From positions 62,001 through 126,000 of the forward strand of contig BGZK01001317.1 in assembly GCA_005406025.1 (NCBI GenBank): a stretch of DNA of 64,000 nt, read 5' to 3'. The DNA is from Eumeta japonica (Eukaryota > Arthropoda > Insecta > Lepidoptera > Psychidae). The notes under the pieces were generated by a model that was not told the origin of the DNA, did no database searches, and saw nothing but the letters and a program-made list of their open reading frames with translations. Position 1 is the stretch's first letter. Every line of letters begins with the position of its first letter. Positions 10,800 through 23,477 of the stretch are shown one piece after another. Made by a program: the position numbers and the translations under genes.

Positions 10800-13700
10800 T
10801 ACTGTCCCGAGAAATATTTGTGTGGCCGGAGGATATTGCGTTCATAGTACCTTTATCCGCAAAACAACGATTATTACCTACTTTCAGTAGGTAAATTATT
10901 ATTGATATTCAAAATAAACAGAGTAGGGAGTAGTACATGGCCTTAAGGGACACCGACGTTCACAGGTTTGTGATATACCGTCGATTGTGATCTTGATGCT
11001 TCGTCCCATGAGAAAGTTGCCTGTACACCTACATAGTTTCCGGATAAACATAATATACATACCACTAAATGACCCGTGCTAATAATTAGCACGATGTCTT
11101 GATAACCTCCAAATGTTGACATAGTAACATTTGTAAATAATTAAATGCTAATAAGTATTTATTTATGAAAGGTATTTAATTTGGAAAAGTAATCAGGTTT
11201 ATTCATTATATTATTGTCAAATATTATATCTTTTAGAGCTTCTTTAGTTTACAAGACTTACTTGAAATAACGTTAGAAGTTATAATCTGAATATCTTTTC
11301 TTTTCATCTATATCCTAACGTATACGAAGTCGTCGAGAATTCATAGATATAGAAATTCAAGTATAAGCTCTCCATGCGAAAATAAGGTCCTGTGTTTTGA
11401 AAAGTCTCACTATATGCTTTATTCACGCTCATAGCGAAGTAAATTAAAATTTATATTAGGAATTACTATCTTATGATTTGTAAAGACGTATATCGAATGA
11501 TATGAGGTTAATGGAAGTATAAGCACACTTTTATTGGAATGAATGAATTTTGTGGCTGACGCTGATAATACACTAGCCTAAGTAAGTTACTCTCATTTTG
11601 TATCCATAAATAATGTGCTCTTTACATTTTTTCACAATAAAAATATTTTAATATGTTTTCTTTGAAAGGAAACAGTATTGTTAAACTATTTGGTTTTTCG
11701 TCATGGTGAAGTTATAGTTGTTATTTTTAGTCTGAGTGACGTAACTACATCGAAAATGACAACTACAACAAAAATGGTCGTAGAAGGGTACACAGTGGTG
11801 AAGTGATTACGACCTCACCAAACAAAACCTACAAATACCTTTAAATCTATACAAAAAATTAACAATTTAGATTCGAATATACTGTGGGCTTTCAATGATT
11901 CCTAAAAGGTTTTTTTCGTGCGAGCGCATTGACTACTCGTCAAAGGCTTTGCATCATACATAGTTCTAATTTTTATTTAATAAATTAAATATTTGACATA
12001 TTTAAATAAAAAAATGAACTGAATTCTAGGAGTATTGAATTTGAATATTGATAGATAGGTACTTTTAATTCATAAACATCTCATAAAATAACAAAAATGA
12101 AATGTACTTTAATGCGCAAATATACAATTCTTTCTAATTTTTTTATTGGCGTTATGTGTGGATTTTGTGTAATCTGGTCGATAAATTTCCAAGATGAGTA
12201 TCTATCGTTTGAGTATTTTTTAGTAACAATTTAAATATTTTTTTATTGCTAAATTAAATATTTTGTGTCATTATAAACTAAGATTCGGGAAACCATGCTA
12301 GGAAATAAAAATTTTGCCTGTGTTAGACTTTAAAATTTAAATTTTAGACTCTCTTAAACTCTTTAGGACAAGAATTAAACTTTCATGGTTATTCATTGCC
12401 TAGATTCAATTTTTTCGAGTCATGATCGTAATTCAAAAATTCACTCAAACGCAGCAAAATCGGGAAACAACTCTTAACCCGTTTTAAGAAATAAAATATA
12501 ATCAATAATAGTTTTTCCTCATTATACTATAGATATCAATTATTCAAGGTTTTGTTATCATTTCAAATTATGTATTTATTAATATCTTTGGATAACGTTT
12601 TTACCTGATCTGTCTTTCATGGTTGAAGAAAATTGAAACAAGTTTTCTTCTCCGCTAATGTTAGATTAATAATCATCTTCTTCTAAATTGAGTAGGTACC
12701 TTCCTATAAGATGAATTAAAAGACTCCAGCAATTGAAAATCTTCGTGAGCATTTTTGTGTGAAATGTATATATGCTTTGGATGGCTCTAATCGATAAAAT
12801 CTATTTTTGATATATAACTAAATTATTCAAAATCAAAAGTAGACGTTTGTTCTTTTCTGTGGTAATTCTTGTGAATCATTTGAAAAGCAAATGGATCTCT
12901 TATATGACACGCTTTCTCAAAGAAGTGAAAAAGTTTACCTCCCCGCGAAAAATTTAAAAATCCAAAAATTCACGTCCCTAATTTCTTTATTTTAATAAAA
13001 CGCCCAATTTATAGAATAGTAATATACGGTCAAATCAGAATGAAAAGGTAAAGGAAAAATTTTAAATGGAAAATTTACAATTCTTAATTACCGTTCAATT
13101 TACTTGTACTTACAATTTACCTGAGATATCTTTAGGAAAGCAAAAAAAAAAAACTAAACAAACATTCTAAAATACTAGGCCAAGTTTACTCACACAGTTA
13201 AGGATACTCTGACACTATTGTACAAAATTCTTCGTTTCTCTCGATAAGTCACATTTGTTGATTTTAAATTTGTTATAAAAAAATTGACTAATGTGAAAAA
13301 GCTCATATTCAGTAGGCTTCTATTTCTCATGAATTCGGATATATTAAAAAATAAATCAAGTGAATTAATAAAGCCAGTCGGGCTACATCGTGACTAATTC
13401 CTTAAGCACCAACTACAGACCGATTGACGGCCGAAGCAATATTTTTTCGATGAAATTTGTTGTTATAATTATATGTTGTGTAAGACTTTAAACGATATAA
13501 AGTTTGAAGAATAAAGATTCCTCTTTATGATGGTCTACTCTTTGCACCAAATAAGCACAAAATGTTATTGCTGAGAATGATTAATTTGAGTGGGCTTCAT
13601 GTTTAGTGTTGAGCGACTCCAATGCACAGCCGCGTTGTTTTTAAAGCGCCTACAAATGTGCTATTTCGAATACAGGTTCCTCATTAGGGCGTTATTTTTA

Positions 13701-14270
13701 TTTTATGTCTTGTAACGGGTCATGACTTTATCTCTCCTTTTGACTTTTTACTGCTCGATCGAGGTTTTGGCAATTCTTAGATTTTGTAAAATTGTTATGG
13801 GTGCTACCTAGTTTATGTATGTACATACATACAATATATATAAATGTAAATATACCAACATTTACTAAAATATGTATATACATATATATAGATCATTGGC
13901 TCACTTGGTCTGACGCAACATCAAATCGCCTATAACGATACGATTACTGCTATCCCCAAGATTAATATAATAAGCATTTTGGAAAATAGATATAATAAAA
14001 CATTGATAGGGTACTATTTTACTACAACGTGAAAATAAGGGTGTTGATACAATATTTTTGCTCTTCTATACAATACAAAACAATGGGATCATCGTATTAG
14101 CTATTGTTGGTGAAAAGACTTACGTCTACTTCCTCTGCAATGAATGAGACAAGAAATTATCAAACATTACAACGGCCAAATTATTTGTTATGGCGATTTC
14201 CTTTCCCTGGTGATACTTTGCTTCGAGCGCATGCCGCGGATGTGCATAGAATTTTTGTGCTGCAGCAGAA
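10800..14270. other. AT-rich intergenic DNA
   Basis: No gene, no recognisable transposon and no GC island. AT-rich simple inverted repeats around 13805-13890 (tatgtacatacata and similar) are the only structure seen. Confidence 0.5.
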
Positions 14271-14279
14271 GTGAGCTCC

Positions 14280-14445
14280 ACTGCAGTGCGTCTAAGCTTG
14301 TAGAGAATCTTACCCTAGTATCTCAATTCACATACGAAAATGTATTACGTGCAAGAAAATATTTAGAAATGTTTAAGAAAAACAGTCATCGACATCAATT
14401 CAATATTAGGGACGATATTAATGTGTGTCTAGTAAGTACATAGCC
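14280..14445 (+). pseudogene. Jockey-like LINE fragment
   Basis: The translation SQFTYENVLRARKYLEMFKK followed by NSHRHQFNIRDD matches the extreme C-terminal region of a jockey-type LINE ORF2. Only this piece is present; the same family is better preserved at 30430-31140. Confidence 0.5.
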
Positions 14446-14848
14446 AGGATTTTATTTTGGTTGCTGTGTACGCATGTTCAATAAGACACCTACAGTTATA
14501 CAATATTTACTACTATATAAATTAAAAATATTTATTAAGCAAGTATTTGATAAAAAAAACCATTAACCACTTAATAAAATTCTTATGTTTAGAGCACACA
14601 TATCCATGGACATAACCATCTCAGCCTTCTACAAGTTGGTTTCCTTCAGTAATATTTGATATCCACCGGCACGTACACAACTGAAGCCGGACGAAGCCAC
14701 TCTCAAGTTTCATATCTTTTTGTTCGTCTTATTCATGTTTTTCTTGAGGAAAAATTATCCTCTGAATGAGTAGTAAATTCTTAATATATTATGACGCATT
14801 TCAAGTATATATAAAATATTATCCTAAGTAACATATTATTATAAGTAA

Positions 14849-14904
14849 CGTCGAATTACAATAATTACAACATATATATGTTTCGTAGCTATTGTAATTC
14901 GACG
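14849..14904. repeat. 15-bp perfect inverted repeat
   Basis: cgtcgaattacaata (14849-14863) is repeated exactly in reverse complement at 14890-14904 with a 26-base loop. Probably a small DNA-transposon relic. Confidence 0.55.
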
Positions 14905-14989
14905 CTCCGTGCTCATTGTCATGTGTAAGTAAACATATGCTGTTGTTTAAAAAAGTAGTAATAAGTTTTATAAAATCTTATCGATACAC

Positions 14990-15055
14990 ACTTGAAATCG
15001 AACCCACGTTTTAAATCACATATTCAAACGTTGAACTACCACTACAATTAAAATA
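14990..15055 (-). repeat. Possible tRNA-like SINE remnant
   Basis: On the minus strand a GGGTTCGATT-like B-box sits about 40 bases after an A-box-like GTAGTTCAACG. This is the spacing of a tRNA-derived SINE. It is too degenerate for a functional tRNA. Confidence 0.3.
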
Positions 15056-15059
15056 ATAC

Positions 15060-17235
15060 AATACTAACACTATAATAAAAAGAATGCACACACACACACA
15101 TGGAGTATACCTATCTACCCACAATTGTACTACATGGAAATAAGTATTTTTCACGATTTTCCTACTCGTAAGTTATCTAATAAAATATACAGTTTTTTAC
15201 ATATTTATTGGCATCAATAAAAGGAAATATTCTACCATTTACACTACGAATCATTCAACTTCGAGCATGACCCTTCAAAATCAACAAATGTGGAATCATC
15301 GAAACAAATAGGTATTTTACGTCACAATTAGGTACATTCACTGAAAACGAAACGTTCCATAAACACTTGAATGTAAGTTACAGCCTTAATTTAATTACAT
15401 TTTCTGTACGATATGTCGTAAACGACTATAATAGTCTCATAATTTGTTTGTCTTAAAAATAAAAAAAAAAACATTTTTACATTTTTAACTCGATTGAAAT
15501 ATTTTTAGTTCATTTTTAATACCAGGTGTTGACTCGTCTAAAATCTCATTTGATTGACTTATCATTTATTAGTCGTCATATCATATTTAAAATCATATTT
15601 AAGCAAAAGCAAAACAACTAGCAAAAGTTTGGTTGTTTTCTCTTTTTGATTCTAAAGATGCCTGAGATACTAAGTTTGTATACGAAATAAAAAAAAGTAT
15701 GATCTAATAAATCAATTTCTTTTTGATTTGTATCTCCAAATGAGACCTTATATTACAGCGGACAAGACACGGAGTTTCGAAGTAAAGTGTTGTAAAAGCT
15801 TACCGGTCCTGCTACCTGTACATCCACAGGCGTCGGTTTAGGGTGCAAACAGCTCGGTAGCATCTATTGTGCTGGCGCATGCCCTTGCTTACTTCCTAAG
15901 CTCCATTCCATGATGAAGTTGAATTGTACATATTTAAAAGGTACTGCATAAATAAGAGTAGAAGAATAAAAAATTCGACACAAGAACATGTTTACAATTT
16001 AGAAGAAAAGATCTTTCTTTTCTCGACACTTGTTGTCGAGTGGCGCTTTTTAAATTAGTATATCGAAGAAGGATACATTCCACCAAACTATATATATACA
16101 TAAAACTTGCTTTTACGCTCGGCTCTACTCGCGTAGGAAACCTATCAAACGTCTATTCTCCATCTTATCCTGATCTATTATTTATACCGATTCCCAATTT
16201 CAACCTCTTTCTCTTCTCGTCACGCTCTTTCATTTTCTTTCGTTCTCCTCCTGTCCCTTAATATTTTATCTCTTTCCCTCTCTTCCACGCAAAAGCAAAA
16301 TTATCCATATGTATATTTTCTATAGACAAACGTAGAACTGTTCGCTCACACCGCGGCGTTCTTCTTACTTTTAGCATTTTTATACCCCTTCTGTTTTCTA
16401 AATGAAAGATCCGACACGAATAATCAAAAGAGGATTTCGCATGCTCACCATCAACCTTGACCAAAACTATTTTGTTAGATAAGGATGAATATCATAATAC
16501 GATTGTCATCATCTTAATTTATACCCGTCTTTTGATTGACTAATTTGAACAAAAAGCGATTATTGTGACTTAACTATTATATTAGACGTATTCAATAACA
16601 CATTCAGTTCATAGACATACTCAATAGTAGTGTAGCTTTTTTATGGAAAAAAAACTTTTAGAATCGATCAAGCTCGATTTGAATTTATCTATTAGAAACA
16701 AACATACAAAATCTAAACTTTCCTATTTATAATATTTCTTTACATGAGCTCATGCTATATGTTTCAGAAGTTTCAATAATCAAAAAACATGCGCCCTGAA
16801 TTTTGTATGTTATTAAATATTGTGCTTTCATACTATTTATCTTCTATTTTATTTTTGTATCGCTAAAAATAGTTTGTTAGTGTGAGAAAAGGGCCAGATT
16901 TATTTTAAGGCATTGACGCGCGCGCATGTATACGTACAGTTTTCATTTCGCCGCGCCGCGCCGAGTGACTAATAAATAAATTGGGTCATACTCGTATCGT
17001 CACGTATGACTTAAGTTAAATGTGCCTAAACCAAAGATTTAGCTGAAAGCTAACGCAGACGTCTGGCGACCGACGGTGGTGCACCATATCAGGAAAATAA
17101 GTATTTCATTGTTAAGTATCGGATAATATGTAGGAAGAATAAAAATGTATTTAAAAGATTTCGTAACACATAAGCGGACAAGAGAATCGAAATCCGGAAA
17201 TGCCAGACCAATTCTATAGGAAATCGTAAGGTAGA
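15060..17235. other. AT-rich intergenic DNA
   Basis: A short CA run near 15088-15102 is present. No coding frame with family resemblance and no recognised repeat. Confidence 0.45.
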
Positions 17236-17239
17236 TAAT

Positions 17240-17700
17240 ATGAATGTAAACAATATAATTAAATGCACTTGTTGCCGCTCCCTGTGGGTGCGAAACTCGC
17301 TGAGGTGGCGGCGATGGCGGCCAATCGGAGGACAAATCGGCCGTTTTTATGATTTCGCTGTGAAGAACTTTGTACCTAAAACGATTCGTGTGTCGTGGAA
17401 AGCGCAAGCGGGCCGTGGCGCGGTTGGGGCGCGGGGCGCGGGGCGCGGGCGGGTGTGTGCTCGGCGCGGCCGCCCCAGATAAGATAAGCGCGTGTTAATG
17501 CAAACAACAGCGTTCCTATAAAAACGAACTAAATTTAATAACAGCGGCCTGAGCGCGGTCCCTCGGCCGACGCCCGCGGCCGCGAGAGCGCGCTCGGCGA
17601 CGGCAAACAGACGCGTCCCGTTCTCCAAATAAATGACTGCGCAAACATCCGAGCGGGGCTGCGCCCGGGCAGCCGCGACACCCCCGCGCTCTCACCCATC
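17240..17700. promoter_or_regulatory. GC-rich island with paired GATA sites
   Basis: An isolated CG-rich block inside AT-rich DNA. It has two overlapping-phase consensus sites, AGATAA at 17477-17482 and 17482-17487. Long open frames on both strands come from composition and show no domain. Candidate enhancer or distal promoter in the serpent-GATAe interval. Confidence 0.4.
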
Positions 17701-18169
17701 GATATCATTTCTATGAAACTTAATGATTCTCATCCGTATAGTTGCTACACGCGAACGTTGCACCTAGGCCTCGACGCCTGCTCATTCGTCCGCAACGTTC
17801 AGTCGGAACCGCGTCTGTTTTCTAGAAGTAACGGCTGTTTATCTGTTCGGTTTTCAATTCGTTTCATTGACGGTATTAAAATCTTATCCAATAATCTATC
17901 TAACATTTAATGCTTGGTTTGGAAAAGAAACATTTTTTATACGTTGTTTTATTGGATCATCAACAAGACATACAATGGTACATTTAACAATCATATTTAA
18001 ACACAAAGTAATTGGTCTCTCAATCACGGACGACCACAGCAATAGTTGATAATAACTATTTTATATTTAACTGAATACAAAAAACTTTTAATTATAATAC
18101 ACAAAAAATTGAGACTAAAACTAGTACCTACTTAGGTATCAAATGATTTACAGAGAACTTTTTCTTTTA

Positions 18170-18262
18170 ATTGGACGTAATCTTAGTTACGATCTTAATC
18201 GTATTCTTAGTTACGATATTAACCGTAATCTTAGTAACGTAATCTTAGTTACGATCCTAATC
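18170..18262. repeat. Short tandem repeat, unit about 24 bp
   Basis: Variants of cgtaatcttagttacgatct recur three to four times in a row. Confidence 0.6.
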
Positions 18263-18449
18263 TTAGAAGTATTGGCAAAAAAATTACTGTTATTCGCATT
18301 TCAAATCAGAACTTATTCTTTAACGTAACTTATATTTTTATTGTCATTTTAACATATGACAACAATTTAAATTTTAATATCTTACACGTAAAACAATTGA
18401 ACATTGTTTTTTTATAGTATTTTAAAGGAACAAATGAGCTTATAAACGA

Positions 18450-18720
18450 CTATATAAGCGATAGGCACCATTCATGAACACCCGCTTTGGAGCTACAAAG
18501 TTATCACCAATAATTTGCCGGTCCTTTAGGTCTGAATTAATAGGCTTTTGTCTTGAAGACCTCCTTGTCGTAATCGATTGAGAACGTCGCTGATAGCAGG
18601 TCCTTACAAAGTTTTACCGTAGGTAGCAGAAAATCACGCATGAAGCATAAGCATAAACATCACCCATCGAGATGATGATGATATTTCTGGATAATGGAAC
18701 GATGAAGGAATGCAATGGAA
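18450..18720 (-). pseudogene. LINE 3' fragment, same family as 9965-10790
   Basis: Minus-strand frames give FLLPTVKLCKDLLSATFS, then DYDKEVFKTKAY and a stop. This corresponds to the FLPRTVRLWNELPSAVF-type end of the LINE ORF2, followed by the family's 3' tail. Broken and truncated. Confidence 0.55.
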
Positions 18721-19019
18721 AAAATAAGGTTAAAAATAACGTCTTTATTATTATATTATATAATCAGCATTAATTATCATTATTCGCTTTATTCGTAAAG
18801 GTAAACTTTCTAATGAAATCTACATGTCGTAGGTGGTGTTTCTCAAAACACACAAAACACATGCGCTTTTCAGCTCAATCGAGTGGCTCTCAACGAAAAG
18901 GAGAACAAATTCAACTCGTGATTTGGCGGGTCTGGCCCGCAGTGGACACATACCATTCCGTTTTATACCGCCGCCAACTTCGTACGCCTTTGCGACGAAT
19001 TATAATAAATATTTTTGAT

Positions 19020-19210
19020 AATATTTTCACGACGCACACGGGTCGAGTGTACCGCTGCGGCAGCAGACGCAAGCGGACCGGACTTGACACCGGGCCTCGG
19101 AGCTCTGCCGGGCCCGGCTGACGCCGCGGGCCGTGGCCGCCGCCACCCGCCGCCGTCACCCGTGACGGGGTGCGAGCGCGGCCGCGGTGAACATTCTCAT
19201 GAAGTTCTTG
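19020..19210. promoter_or_regulatory. Small GC-rich island
   Basis: About 190 bases of very CG-rich sequence in AT-rich surroundings. No domain in any frame and no consensus GATA site seen. Possibly a regulatory island. Confidence 0.25.
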
Positions 19211-21535
19211 TAGATGCTAATGATATTTTTCCAGTTTTCGGTATTTCTAGTAGCAACGCCCGTGCAACGAGGTGCAATTTCTCTGGTAATTCTATAAGTT
19301 GTTATGTACTTATTTGTCTAAAATGTCTGTACTCAAAATTTTATTTCGTGAGCTAAGTAGACTTTGTACATTGTCGTTTTTCCGAGTTATCTAGACGAAT
19401 TGCTCAATCGTCAAACATTGACGTCACGAGGTGTGAGGACGGCCGACGATTTCAGTCGGCCTGGACGTCTCGACGTCGACACTTTTAAGCACGGATAAGT
19501 TGCAGCCTCATGACAGCCGCACGTGCACAATCCTGACTGAAATGACGTTTTGCTGCATTTTTTAATTCAGTTTGAAGAAGAGTTTTCCTTCATATCATAC
19601 GAGCCGACGGCGACGATCAAATGAGTATTGCTTTACTACATACAGGAAGATCCCGAGTACTACGCATACGGACACTTGTACGAACACTCTATATTTCTAT
19701 CTAGATATGAAGAAGGAAATCATATATTTAAACAAAAAACACACACCCGTCGTTATTGTGGCTCTTAGGTACCATATTAAATTTTTGATACATATTATGG
19801 CGTTTATAGAATTAAGATAAATCTAATAATAGTGCAATTGAATCTGAAATCGAGCCAGTCCTTAGATGCTACGAGAGAACAAAGAACTCGCAAATGCTCG
19901 AAGGAGCGCATGCCGTCGCGCGGCGGGCTCTGGGGTGCGCGCTGGACTGCACGCGTGTCAGTCTTGCTGAATATTATATCTTGGGCCTTATTTCGAATAG
20001 AAACTGTTAATAAACTCATTATTTTTTAGGGTTTCTTACAGTTTGTCAAAAAAAGGAGTTCTTGCAAGTAAGTGAATAGAGTGAACCCTTACTTCACTTC
20101 TTCAGGATCACTCTCTTAACTATCCGTACATTCGTTGCAACTTATTTTCTCTAAATCTACTGTATAATAGATGTAAAAATGTAATTCCATCATGGGCGTA
20201 AGCATAAACTAACAAAACTCGCTTTTAAAAATTAATTATGAGGGGTAAATAAAAAAATAACTAGTGTTTCATATAATAATTAAATGTACAGAATTTTTAT
20301 GGGAAATGTATATTCAAAAATAATAATAAGCTGAATAGACTAAAAATTAAGCAAAACATACGTAAATTATTAACTACTTACACGACAATTCCTCCGTAAC
20401 TCTTCTACTGAGCTTAATTAAAATTATTACAGGACAGTTATACGTCCTCACTCAAACTGTACAGAAAAACATAAACGAAATACATTTTTAATATGAATTT
20501 AAATAATTCTTATAGGAAACAAAATATTCTCGAAGAGGAAATATTCACAAAATTTGCTACTTCTTACCGAGGACTAATAAGTGAATACCCTTAATAATAA
20601 GTAAACAACTTATACCAATTATTATTCTTATACCGCATTTATACTCTAAAGTTTTTGTATTTCTTTATATGGAAAAGCTTTTTTATTTTATTTAATTCCA
20701 AACAAATTGGGGTCAAATTTCAACGAAATATAGCAATAGCAATTGTCACAGAGTAATTCGATTCAATCAAAAAAGAAAACGTAGTGTGATGTAACAATGT
20801 CTTGGTTCTAATTCGACAGATTTTCATTCGACATTCAATTTCGAACTTAATCTCGTCCTCGATTTTGATCCTTCTTGCTCACGACTTATGTTTTTGCTCC
20901 CTATCCTGCTTGTAGTGGAAATTTCTTCACCGATCACAATTCCGATTTGGGTGAAGCCGGAACGAAAACTAGTTTCAAAATGAAATTTAGGGCATATTAC
21001 TCGGGCGTAGTGTAGCTTTACATGAGTGATTTTTTTTAATAAAGTGTAATAACACAAGCAAGCAGATGAAACCAAGAAGAAATGTTAATAGTTTATTTTA
21101 CTGAACGAGCTACTCATAAATGAATATATTTTTAGAGTTCGGTGAAGTTAAGAACAATTATGCAAATCACCAATTTAAAAAAAACTTGTTTAGGTACGGA
21201 AAGAAGACCAACAAAATGAGCACTCCCTTTTATAGATTATAAACATCCTCCCTTCACCCTAATGGTGAAAGTCGCTCTTACATTTTTTAAATTAGAAATT
21301 TCACAGTTGTAGATACCTGCATAAAAAAAATTCATATAAAAGTCAATTTCCTTTTACCCCTCTATTCAATACTTCATTTGAATAAGGCTTACAAGTTCGG
21401 GAAATCTCGTGTTCACAAACTCAGGAATAGTGTAGCTTCCTATTAATGACAGAATTTTTGGAACTCGATGAAATTACGGAAATATTGAAACGTACGAAAG
21501 TTTTTTAATAAGTGTTAAGAAAACCGTAGGTAATT
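19211..21535. other. Intergenic DNA without recognised content
   Basis: Mostly AT-rich. Moderately GC-rich patches lie near 19430-19520 and 19900-19960. No gene, known transposon or clear repeat recognised. Confidence 0.4.
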
Positions 21536-21539
21536 TTTG

Positions 21540-22980
21540 GTACAAAGCCATCATTGTACCTCTATATAAAGGCAAATGTTCACGGCAGGTTTGCGCAAAT
21601 TATCGCCCAATAAGTCTCTTCGGCGTCGTTGGCAAATTGTACATGAAAATCATTATTGAAAGGGTTGTGAATGAGACTGAAAATAAGATCTGGGATGTAC
21701 AAGCGGGATTTCGAAAAGAGATAGAGTGTACGGACCAATTTTTTTGACGTGACAACGTCTTAAATTAGGTTGCGGCTGGGAGTCACTTATGAAAAAGTGT
21801 AACGCTCGGTAACGTTACGATGAGTCACCGAACGAGAGAGAGGCCCGCCGAATGCCTTGCGTCTCTCTCCCACTCAACTATGATCGGTCTGCCGCGCGCG
21901 CAGCACTAGAGAATTAGTGCATAGCTTGCAAATGTATTGCAAGTTATTGTATGTATATTTGTATATAAATACGTATGTATGTGTAAAGGTAAAAATAAAA
22001 TTTTGTTAATATGAAATTCAGTGCGAGATTCTTTGTATAAATTAATGTTTTAAATATAATTCTTTGTATAAATAAATGTTTTAAATTGTTACTATTATTT
22101 CATCCTTCTTCCTACTATACGAATGAATATTCACATTAAAATGATTCAACCATTCAAAGTCGTTGTCACGTAAAACTTTCGCCCGTATACCGACTTTACA
22201 GGCAACCAATTTTTTTTCTTTATGAAACAATACGGAAAGTTTTTGGCTTGAGACTAAATGGGCTTGTATGCCCATTTAGTCTCCAGTGTGTGTGTGTGTA
22301 AATCTCGAAAAGGTTACGATAGAGTGGAAAGAAATGATATACGAACAAGTCTATCCATGTATAGTGTGAGTAGTGCATTGATATAGGCCCTGAAATTTCT
22401 ATACAGAGGTTCCAGTAATAGCCTCAAAATCATGGGGGCATACACTGACTAGTTTGGCATCAGCACGGGTGTCAGACAGGGATGTGTGGCTTTCCTGTGG
22501 CTATTTAATCTATTCTTGGGTAGCTGTCAGTATGATTTGAAAGAATATGAGTACGGACTAAGAATGGATGAACTGTCTGTCCGATACTTCCTGTGCGCCG
22601 ACGACCGAGTAAATGTTTGCTATTATGAATAGTAGAAGTGTCTCACGACAAGCGCGTTTGGCTGTGCATAGTGGAGTCATGTTCGCTACACTTATGTACG
22701 GTAGTGGAAGCTGAGTGTAGCAGAAGAAAAAAGTAGAATCAATGCGGTGGAGATGCGATCTCTGCGTCGTAGGTATGGCATGTCTCTGAAAGATAGATTT
22801 GGAACAGTGATGTCAGAGAACGGTGTGATTTAAAGGAATGTGTAGTGACCAGAGGAGAAAGAGTTATGTTCCGGTGGTTTGGCCAACTGGAAAGGATAAA
22901 TTAAAGTAGACTATAAGCAAATTTATAGAGAGAATGTGTATGGTGGAAAGGTCGGCAAAAGTCGCCTTAGAAAATACTGT
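21540..22980 (+). pseudogene. Non-LTR retrotransposon ORF2 remnant, interrupted by an insertion
   Basis: The first part (21540-21740) reads AIIVPLYKGKCSRQVCANYR, then PISLFGVVGKLY and VQAGFRKEIECTDQF, the fingers part of a LINE reverse transcriptase. The second part (from 22300) resumes with NLEKGYDRVERND, GVRQGCV and LRMDELSVRYFLCADD, the palm with the catalytic YADD-like box mutated to CADD. C-terminal pieces LAVHSGVMFATLMYGSGS and MFRWFGQLERI follow. Stops and frameshifts are frequent. About 20 codons are missing at the insertion point. A related minus-strand copy lies at 28480-29320. Confidence 0.7.
21745..22290. mobile_element. Unidentified insertion with inverted ends inside the LINE
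   Basis: It splits the reverse transcriptase frame. The left end gacgtgacaacgt is matched by cgttgtcacgta at about 22162-22173 in reverse, and a perfect 14-bp hairpin (22250-22263 with 22270-22283) lies near the right border. There is no coding capacity. Probably a non-autonomous DNA element; whether it ends near 22175 or 22290 is unclear. Confidence 0.5.
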
Positions 22981-23443
22981 ATTTTTTATAGAGCTTTTTA
23001 TAGTTTTATAATGAAAGAATAAAAACTGAATAAAATTACAAACTTCTATTCAATTGTTTTTAGTTTTGTGTTGTGAGCCTAGGACATACAAAATTTATTT
23101 CATTTTATTGTTAGTAGGCGAGCTTGTACCACGAGGTCTACACGACGAGGGCACCGCGGCCGAGAGAGAAACTCACTAGGTTGAACAGCCCTAGTACATT
23201 TCGTAGACAAGAGTCTTAGGGCCGCATTGATGAAGCACACTTAAGTGCGACGTTTTATCTTGAGAGTGGAGGTTCATCAAGACAGTTATAGTGTTTCGCT
23301 ATAGACAATAATGCATATCTCGCTCCCGCTTTACTTCTTGAGATGGCGCATCATATGAGTGACGTTTATTAATACGACCATTAAAGTATCATATTTACTG
23401 ACTTGTTTCCGTGAGGGTATCTTTATATGAAAATCCTCAACAC

Positions 23444-23477
23444 AATAAAAGGATACGTATATACGTATCCTTTTATT
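23444..23477. repeat. 34-bp perfect palindrome
   Basis: aataaaaggatacgtat is followed directly by its reverse complement (23461-23477). Its right edge coincides with the left end of the mariner copy starting at 23477. Confidence 0.8.

Noticed and set aside
14990..15055. Functional tRNA gene
   Set aside because: Only degenerate box-like motifs; no acceptor stem pairing, so at most a SINE remnant.
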